Positions 56,867-64,000 of a stretch of 64,000 bases of DNA are shown here, piece after piece; position 1 is the stretch's first letter; the number at the start of each line of letters is the position of its first letter. This DNA is from Luzula sylvatica (lineage: Eukaryota > Streptophyta > Magnoliopsida > Poales > Juncaceae). The DNA is taken from the NCBI GenBank assembly GCA_946800325.1, contig OX326956.1, positions 44,477,552-44,541,551 on the forward strand. The letters are read 5' to 3'. Made by a program: the position numbers and the translations under genes. Below the pieces are notes generated by a model. The model saw only the letters and a program-made list of their open reading frames with translations. It had not been told where the DNA came from and did no database searches.

Positions 56867-58985
56867 ATGTTTTTCTTTTAAATTCTAAAAATCAGAAAAT
56901 TAAATTAAAAATCAGAAATTAAAGTAAAAATTCCAAAAACAACCAAGTATACAAATTTAAAATTTACTCGCACATAATTTGAAAGTCTGAAGCTACTAAA
57001 TTACTAATACATATTTAAATCACACATAAATCTCTAAAAAAAGTACATAAAAATTCAAAATTTTACAAATCATACATATTTAAACTACTTTATACTTCTT
57101 GAATTTAGGGAGAAATCGGTCCAAATTCTTAGTTGGCAATTCCGGTTCTTGCTAGCTCTCTTTTCGTTAATAATATCTACAAAATTTAAAATTTAAAATA
57201 AGACCGTGTAATAAGTCAGTCCAGGCTGATAATAACGCAAGAGGACCAATAAATTTAACAAAAATGTTTCAAAAATACCCTTGTAAGATTTAAAAATATC
57301 CTTATATTTTGGTTGTAGCAAATTTAAAAATACCGTTAAATCAAGCATCTTCGAGCACCCGCATAAATGTTTAAATAATATCCTTGTCAGAATTGAAAAT
57401 GCCAGTTATGTCCACCGAAAACCTAAAAATTTAAGTTTTGCATCTTATAATTATACGACAAATATGCAAGATAGTCACTGCATTATCAGAAATTGCAAAG
57501 AAGTCCCTCAACTCTTTAGAAAACACAAAAAAATTACGAACGTAGAAGATCGATTCGAGAGTGGCTGAATCGGGCCTGGACAGAACTCCACCATGTGCAT
57601 TCAGCCTTCTTGTCACAGCGCCACCACTTGAAAAGGCACAGGATAGGAGATAAACATGGTCTTGTATTCTGTCCCCGTAATTATCAATCTTTCGCAAACT
57701 CTGGTTGAGCAGCATTTAATTTCTCTGCACCCAGGCCCGATCCTGCAATTTTGGAGGCCTGTGACGAGTAATGATAAATAAACTACAATTTCATGAATAT
57801 ATAATATATTATGACCTAAAATTTAAATACCGAACTTTTTTGTAGAGTTGTAACATCGTAGTTTTAAGAATGCTTCATCAATATGATCCATATACTTGAA
57901 TTCATTCTCCAAATAGCTGACATGTCCTCTTCCTTATATCCCTTCATTCAAGTACTCCTTGTAGTTCAGAAAATAACAAAAATATTATAAGCCCCTCTCT
58001 TTATAACTTTCAATCAATGAAAACAATATTCTATCTAACTTCGTTCTCAATCATTATCATCAAATAAAATAAAGAGTAAAGGTACGGCCCCTCCCTCCCT
58101 CCCTCCCTCCCTCTCATATGAATGAATGATTTGTGGGTTCCACATGCATTGATTTTTATAAAATAGCATGTGGGTCCCACATGTCAATGACTTGAGGGAG
58201 TGGAAATGGTAGTGGCCCTAGCATTGTTCTAAAATAAAATTCTTTCCTTCAAGGAATACATTGTAAATATAGAAATTACCTGGGTTTGTTTGCAAATTTT
58301 CCAAACACAACCCTCTGATATACTGATTACTAATCATCACCGATCTACATAATTACATGGTTATACACAATTTAATTGAACTCGCCAAACTACAAATTCA
58401 AACCTTAAACTCAAAATTCAGATTACAATTTGCATATATAATCCCTTTTTTTGATATTTCAGACTAAAATTAAAATAAAATAACCAATAAATAGTATACT
58501 CATCTCTATCACATCAATAAAACCAAACCCCAATAAATATTTTAATGGTGATCCGGAGTTCTTGTAATTATCCACGGAATTGAGAAAATAATTGAATAAT
58601 TCGCCAATATGGGGGTTCTTATTTTCTCTGAAAAATTAGACAAAATTGAAACTGAAATTGACAAAAATTGCTGAAAAACGTGAAATTCACTCGTAGATGA
58701 AGAAATGTAAATTGAAACATCCTCAAAACAAGTTCATGTTGGCGAATGACGAGTCCACTTGAGCTCACTGGCGAACACAAACGGTAATGATGATGGTGCT
58801 TCGTGCAAACACAGTTAGCTAATCGAGCTCATAACAACATCCTCAAAACAAGTTCAAGAAACAAAATCAAATGAACAAATTTTGATTAGGGGTAGATCAG
58901 GCAAACCTTTCTACTCACCAATCTCGTGAACGGTCGAAGAGACGAGCTCAATTCGAGGGGGTAAAAGCCTCGTCTTCAACATCGC
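56867..58985. other. AT-rich region between elements H and K
   Basis: No recognised gene. A 94-codon minus frame at 57431-57715 (HGGVLSRPDSATLESIFYV) has no family I know. A (CCCT)n tract lies at 58086-58113. GTGGGTTCCACATG and GTGGGTCCCACATG occur at about 58134 and 58170. Confidence 0.5.
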
Positions 58986-59566
58986 TGAAAGAAAATATGG
59001 CTTAAGAATTAACTTGGAAGAATTTATATAAATAGGCAATTCTGCAGTCAGAATAAGGTTCGTTCGAACTAACTATATCAGTGCGTTCGAACGGACTTAT
59101 TCGTGATAAACAGAAGTGGGTTCGTTCGAACGAACATTTAGGTCGAACTGACCTGTTTCCTATATATATAAAGTTCTGATTCCGGAATTTGACCTAAGTT
59201 TTTCTAGGGTTTTGAGCCGTCGTTTCTCTTTCCTCTTCCACAGAATTCCAGATCAGATCTGGTGAGATTGAGAGGGAGATTCGAGCAAGGATCTTGAGAG
59301 ATTGATCGTGACGGCGACTAGAACGGCGTTGGCGATTTCCGATTGGTCGAAATCAAGGTGGACACGAGTAGAGGGATTGCACGAGCGATTCTTGGAGAAG
59401 GTTCACGGATTTGGAGAAGTAATCGACACGTACTAACTTGTACGAGGTAATTATCTCCAACTCTTCCTTTTTCGTTGGTTTTAGGGCGTGATCCAGGGTA
59501 GAATTAGGTTACGCATGCGTGAATAATTCCGCTGCACACTATGATAATCGTGTGCGTAACCCTACA
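58986..59566 (+). repeat. 5' LTR of element K
   Basis: The LTR is 581 bp, TGAAAGAAAATATGGC to CCCTACA. It is longer than the A LTR because 59053-59145 holds TTCGAA palindromes (GTTCGTTCGAACTAAC, GTGCGTTCGAACGGAC, GTTCGTTCGAACGAAC) where A has a GGGCCC repeat. TATA-like CCTATATATATAAAG lies near 59158. Confidence 0.92.
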
Positions 59567-59567
59567 G

Positions 59568-59579
59568 TGGTATCAGAGC
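59568..59579 (+). promoter_or_regulatory. Primer binding site of element K
   Basis: TGGTATCAGAGC, the same initiator-Met tRNA site as in A, lies one base after the LTR. Confidence 0.93.
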
Positions 59580-59683
59580 AATCGCTCGTTAAAACCATCG
59601 AAAATCGATGATTTAATTCGAATTTAGGAAATTTTAGAATTTTAGGGCTGAATTTCAGAAATTAGAAAAGCTGGCAGAATAGG

Positions 59684-59813
59684 GTTCGTTCGAACGAACT
59701 TGGAGTTGCGTTCGAACGAACTGGTCTGGTCGAACGAACCTAGTGTTCGGTTTGAACGGACTGATCTGTTCGAACGAACTTGGAGTTGCGTTCGAACGGA
59801 CCTATTTCTGGTT

Positions 59814-59849
<36 letters not shown>

Positions 59850-59875
59850 TGGAGTTGCGATCGTTCGAACAATTT
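59684..59875 (+). repeat. TTCGAA palindrome array in the K leader
   Basis: About six copies (GTTCGTTCGAACGAAC, TTGCGTTCGAACGAAC, TTGCGTTCGAACGGAC and shorter forms) are interrupted by a 31-base poly(A). The A leader keeps two copies (19889-19926). Confidence 0.88.
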
Positions 59876-60881
59876 TCTGGACAACCAATTTTTTTTTTCT
59901 CTGTCAAAAATGCCCAATAATTTTAAAATTTCCAATTTATAAATTCGATACGGTATAGCATATAGCCTAAAACGGGGATGATTGTTTGTGTTGCTTGTAA
60001 TGTGTGTTGTGTGGGGGCCGGTGAGCTTTCCAAATTGTATTTTATTTAATTATGTGGGGACCGGTGAGTCTTCCAAAGTTGTAATAAAATAAAATAGGTT
60101 TAGTTTTGAAGAAGGACCTTCAAGGCAAGACGACACGAAGACGACACGACACGAAGATTGGATCTTCACATGAAGCAATGAATCATCTTGGGTTTTAGGG
60201 TTGGGAATTTTAGGGTTTTATGATTGCTCATAAAACTAAAAGGCCTATATGCTATACCATAATTTTATTTGTTATTGTGAAAGAATAAAATAAATGATTT
60301 TAATAAAAAATAAAATCCTCCCACGTAATTATCAAGTCTTATGTCTCCCTAAATGGAACCTTCTAAACTAGTGTTTGTTTATCTGTGTTGCATGGCCATA
60401 GTCTGGCACAGATTTACACGTGCGTAGCAAGGAAGGCATGCATTGATTAGGAATTGACGTGTTGCATGGCCATAGTCTGGCATGTCAATTCGCTGATTGA
60501 ATGATATTCCATTTGTGGTTTGGACTTGACCAATTCACTAGCTAGGCTAGGGTTTGGGGCAAGGAGTGAGGTACACACACTCTGGTTTTGAGTTGGACTC
60601 AATACCGGACCTCACGAATAAAGCAAGAATCGTCTTGGAGATGATTGGACACCGTCCTACCCGACGTGATGTAATTTTAAGTGGTTGGCCATAGTCACCT
60701 TAGAAATACGTTAAATAGGGATCTTGTCCATTATGAGATTTAAGGTATCAAATCTCCGTTTCAATAGTGGGGGCTATTTGAAATGATAAAATAATGGGTA
60801 TTTCAAGTTATTTAAAAATGAATTTTAATATATGAAAGACCACGTTATTAATTACATTATTTTTCAAAAATTGTAGAATTC

Positions 60882-63800
60882 ATGGCTTTACCAAGTAATA
60901 ACCGCTTCAGTTTGCGTTCCATTTTGGAAAGGGAACGAATGAACGGAAAGAATTTTCTCGACTGGCAGAGGAATCTGGGATTCGTTCTGAAACAGGAAGG
61001 AAAGGCACATGTCTTGGAGACGCCTATCCCTCCTGTGCCAGGGGATAAAGCAACTGAGGATGAGACATTCGAATATACGACCATGATGGACGATTCGAAT
61101 GATGTCACATGCCTCATGTTGGCTACTATGACTCCTGAATATCAAATCCAGTTTGAGAAACAGGATGCATACGAGATTATGAAACAGCTCAGGGAGATGT
61201 TTCAGGTTCAAGCAAGGGTGGAGAAGTACCAAGCTCTTGGCAATGCGACGCAATGCAAGATGCAAGATGGTACGCCTGTTAGCTCGCACCTTCTCAAGAT
61301 GAAAGGATATTTCGATCATCTTGATAGGCTTGGCATCAAATTCGAGGTGGAGTTACAAACTGATTTGATCATGTTGTCGCTGCCACCGAGTTTCGATTCG
61401 TTCATTTCGCATTTCCACATGTCAGACATGAAAAGGACCATTCCCCAGCTTATCGGAATGCTCAGAACATTCGAAGCTGACATGAAACCACGGTACATGA
61501 AGTCTAGGACTTCGGAAGTATTGGTGGTTGAAGGGAAGAGTCCAAGCAAAGGGAACAAAAACAAGAAGAGGAAGGCAAAGGGCAACAAGGTTGCGCCTAA
61601 GTCTGTGGGCAAGAAAGCCAAGGATGACAAGAAGTGTTTCCACTGCCTCAAGGAGGGGCATTGGAAGCGTGATTGCGAGATCTTCCCGAGGGAGAGCAAG
61701 CAAAAGACCGCTTCCTTGGACACACCGGCATCAGGTATTTTTGTTATCGAATCTTATTTCTTTACTTCATCATCATGGGTGTTGGACACTGGATGTGGGA
61801 CTCATATTTGTAATAATATGCAGGGCCTAAGAAGTAGAAGATCATTGATTCGTGGCGAAGTTGATTTACGCGTCGGGAATGGAGCTAGAGTAGCAGCATT
61901 AGCCGAAGGGACGTATGATTTAACTTTGCCAAATGGACTTATTTTAGTTTTGGATAATTGTTGTTATGTACCTACTTTGAGTAGGAGTATTATTTCTGTT
62001 TCTAGACTTATTGCGGATGGATATGAATTAGTTATTGGTACTAATGATTGTTTTATTCGCAAGAATGGCATTTTCTTTAGTAATGTTCTAGTTGAAAATG
62101 GTCTATATGTCTTGGATTTAGATAATAACAACAATAATCAGTCCATTTATAACATAAATACTACTCAAACTAATGAAACATACTCATGGCATTGTCGTCT
62201 CGGACACATAAACGAGAAACGCATTGCTAGACTCCAAAAGGATGGAGTGCTAGATTCTTTTGACTTAGAGTCAATAGAAAATTGCGAATCTTGTTTGATG
62301 GGTAAGATGACAAAGACACCTTTCTCCAAAAAAGGAGAAAGATCGAAAGATTTGTTGGCCCTCATACATTCTGATGTATGTGGACCGATGAGTGTCGAGG
62401 CTAGAAATGGGTATCGCTACTTCGTGACTTTTACTGACGATTATAGTAGATATGGATATCTATACTTAATGCGTCATAAAAGTGAAACTTTTGAGAAATT
62501 CAAAGAGTTTCAACACGAAGTAGAACTTCAACTGGGCAAGAAAGTAAAAGCCATTCAATCGGATCGAGGTGGTGAATACTTGAGCTATGAGTTTGAGGAC
62601 TATCTTCGAGATTGTGGTATAGTATCACAATGGACTCCACCCGGTACACCCCAATGGAATGGAGTGTCCAAGAGGAGGAATCGGACCTTGTTGGACATGG
62701 TTCGCTCGATGATGAGTCGAACGGATTTGCCAAAGTCATTTTGGGGTTTCGCGCTTCAAACGGCCGCTCATATACTGAATAAAGTTCCGACCAAATCAGT
62801 TGACAAGACACCATATGAGATATGGCATGGCAAGGTGCCATCATTGTCTTATCTAAAGATTTGGGGTTGCGAGGCATACGTGAAAAGGTTATTGACGGAA
62901 AAACTCGAGCCAAGATCAGACAAGTGTTTATTTGTGGGGTATCCTCAAGAAACCAAAGGATACTACTTTTACTTGCCTAACGAAAACAAGGTTTTCGTGG
63001 CTCGACGAGGACACTTCTTAGAGAAGGAATTCCTAGATCGTCAAGCCAGTGGGAGTAAAATTGATCTCGAAGAAATTCGAGAACCACAAAGTGAACAAGT
63101 TGATCTGGAACAAGATTCTGAGTTACCATTGGATGGTGAACCTGAATCTAGTACACAAGCTATACGTAGATCTAGTAGGAATCGTCAAGAACCTGAGAGA
63201 TATGGATTTCTCATTAGTAATGACGATAATGAGTTGACTCTAGATGACGAGCCAACTTCCTACAAAGGTGCTATGTCTAGCCTGGATTCCTCGAAATGGC
63301 ATGACGCCATGAAAACCGAGATCCAGTCCATGTATGATAATAAGGTTTGGAATCTTATTGATCTACCTAATGGTGCTAAGACCGTTGGGTGCAAATGGGT
63401 TTTCAAGAAGAAAACCGACATGGATGGTAATGTACACACTTTTAAAGCAAGACTGGTGGCGAAAGGTTTCAAGCAAATTCATGGTATAGACTATGATGAA
63501 ACGTTTTCTCCAGTAGCCATGTTCAAAAGTATTCGCATTCTTCTAGCAATAGCTGCATATCACGATTATGAGATATGGCAGATGGATGTCAAAACCGCTT
63601 TTCTTAACGGGAACCTTACCGAGGATGTGTATATGACACAACCCGAGGGTTTTGTCGATCCAAAGAATACGAATAAAGTGTGCAAGCTTGTGAGATCCAT
63701 TTATGGATTAAAGCAAGCATCTCGTGCGTGGAACATACGATTCGATGAGGTCATCGCAAAGTATGGTTTCATTCAAAATATCGAGGAACCTTGTGTATAC

Positions 63801-64000
63801 AAGAAATTCAGTGGGAGTTCGGTCGTATTCCTCATCTTGTACGTGGACGACATCTTACTCATTGGAAATGACATCCCAATGCTTAACCAGGTTAAGGCAT
63901 ATTTGGGTAGTCAATTCGCAATGAAGGACTTAGGAGAAGCCGCCTATATTTTAGGCGTGAAGATCTATAGAGATAGATCGAGGAGACTTCTCGGACTAAG
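60882..64000 (+). CDS. Element K gag-pol polyprotein, open to the window edge
   Basis: The ATG at 60882 (MALPSNNRFSLRSILERERM) opens at least 1,039 codons without a stop, read codon by codon. The order is gag, CCHC knuckle (CFHCLKEGHWKRDC), protease VLDTGCGTHIC, HCRLGHINEKR, integrase with both Asp sites (HSDVCGP, SDRGGEY), then reverse transcriptase with KTAFLNG, YGLKQASRAW and YVDDILLIGND. The two gag stops of A are sense codons here (CGA, TGG). One serious change is visible: the integrase Glu in NGVSERRN is Lys (AAG at 62670-62672), which should abolish DDE catalysis. RNase H lies beyond the window. Confidence 0.92.
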   Translation, partial: MALPSNNRFSLRSILERERMNGKNFLDWQRNLGFVLKQEGKAHVLETPIPPVPGDKATEDETFEYTTMMDDSNDVTCLMLATMTPEYQIQFEKQDAYEIMKQLREMFQVQARVEKYQALGNATQCKMQDGTPVSSHLLKMKGYFDHLDRLGIKFEVELQTDLIMLSLPPSFDSFISHFHMSDMKRTIPQLIGMLRTFEADMKPRYMKSRTSEVLVVEGKSPSKGNKNKKRKAKGNKVAPKSVGKKAKDDKKCFHCLKEGHWKRDCEIFPRESKQKTASLDTPASGIFVIESYFFTSSSWVLDTGCGTHICNNMQGLRSRRSLIRGEVDLRVGNGARVAALAEGTYDLTLPNGLILVLDNCCYVPTLSRSIISVSRLIADGYELVIGTNDCFIRKNGIFFSNVLVENGLYVLDLDNNNNNQSIYNINTTQTNETYSWHCRLGHINEKRIARLQKDGVLDSFDLESIENCESCLMGKMTKTPFSKKGERSKDLLALIHSDVCGPMSVEARNGYRYFVTFTDDYSRYGYLYLMRHKSETFEKFKEFQHEVELQLGKKVKAIQSDRGGEYLSYEFEDYLRDCGIVSQWTPPGTPQWNGVSKRRNRTLLDMVRSMMSRTDLPKSFWGFALQTAAHILNKVPTKSVDKTPYEIWHGKVPSLSYLKIWGCEAYVKRLLTEKLEPRSDKCLFVGYPQETKGYYFYLPNENKVFVARRGHFLEKEFLDRQASGSKIDLEEIREPQSEQVDLEQDSELPLDGEPESSTQAIRRSSRNRQEPERYGFLISNDDNELTLDDEPTSYKGAMSSLDSSKWHDAMKTEIQSMYDNKVWNLIDLPNGAKTVGCKWVFKKKTDMDGNVHTFKARLVAKGFKQIHGIDYDETFSPVAMFKSIRILLAIAAYHDYEIWQMDVKTAFLNGNLTEDVYMTQPEGFVDPKNTNKVCKLVRSIYGLKQASRAWNIRFDEVIAKYGFIQNIEEPCVYKKFSGSSVVFLILYVDDILLIGNDIPMLNQVKAYLGSQFAMKDLGEAAYILGVKIYRDRSRRLLGL

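Larger units (their letters stand above)
58986..64000 (+). mobile_element. Element K: second A-family copia element, 5' portion
   Basis: The 5' LTR (58986-59566), primer site, leader and open gag-pol frame are collinear with element A and very similar, without the LINE or B insertions. It runs off the right edge within reverse transcriptase, so the 3' LTR and duplication are not visible. Confidence 0.93.

Noticed and set aside
57431..57715. A 94-codon minus-strand frame between H and K
   Set aside because: I recognise no homology, and flanking sequence shows no splice or promoter context; not enough to call a gene.

Overview
This window is nuclear DNA of a flowering plant, probably a eudicot. 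It is AT-rich, has spliced genes with GT/AG introns, carries a plant-type non-RD receptor-like cytoplasmic kinase, and most of it is Ty1/copia LTR retrotransposons, LINE debris and MITEs. I cannot name the species.

The only host gene I can support lies on the minus strand and spans almost three quarters of the window (46275 down to 1318). Seven exons join in frame. Exons 1-2 encode the nucleotide-binding domain of a cytosolic-type HSP70. Exons 3-5 and the start of exon 6 encode a coiled coil. Exons 6-7 encode a kinase domain like that of plant U-box (PUB33/35-type) kinases. The HSP70 substrate-binding domain and the U-box are absent. Intron 1 sits at the position conserved in plant HSP70 genes (the Asp codon after NTVF) but is 36.6 kb long because retrotransposons fill it. 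Key HSP70 ATPase residues are replaced. A 244-bp Mutator-like MITE with a perfect 9-bp target duplication breaks the kinase APE motif, so the present allele is probably truncated.

Intron 1 holds a five-deep nest of copia insertions, most of them proven by target site duplications (TSDs). A Tnt1-like element E (14.1-41.5 kb) has its gag split by an LTR, F (TSD ATACG). F contains a B-family element, G. G contains element A (18285-36147, TSD TTTCT). A contains B (24358-32246, minus, TSD GTTCG). Solo LTRs (16595-17504, 33970-35577, 38733-39801), a 5'-truncated LINE, a CACTA MITE and a hAT-like MITE are inserted into these. Intron 6 (2264-6092) holds a foldback element inside a CACTA end, a Helitron terminus, and a chain of MITEs each bounded by TA/TC/GT microsatellites.

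Right of exon 1 are an 859-bp inverted-repeat element about 180 bp upstream of the start codon, an AT-rich stretch, a copia element H on the minus strand (49197-56861, TSD AATAT) with broken coding, and the 5' 5 kb of element K (58986 to the window end). K is a second member of the A family. Its gag-pol frame is open to the edge of the window, but it carries a Glu-to-Lys change at the integrase catalytic site.

A feature running through several unrelated LTRs and leaders is an array of 16-bp palindromes of the form GTnCGT-NNNN-ACGnAC, with different cores (TCGA, CATG, TACA/TATA) in different elements. I know of no description of it.
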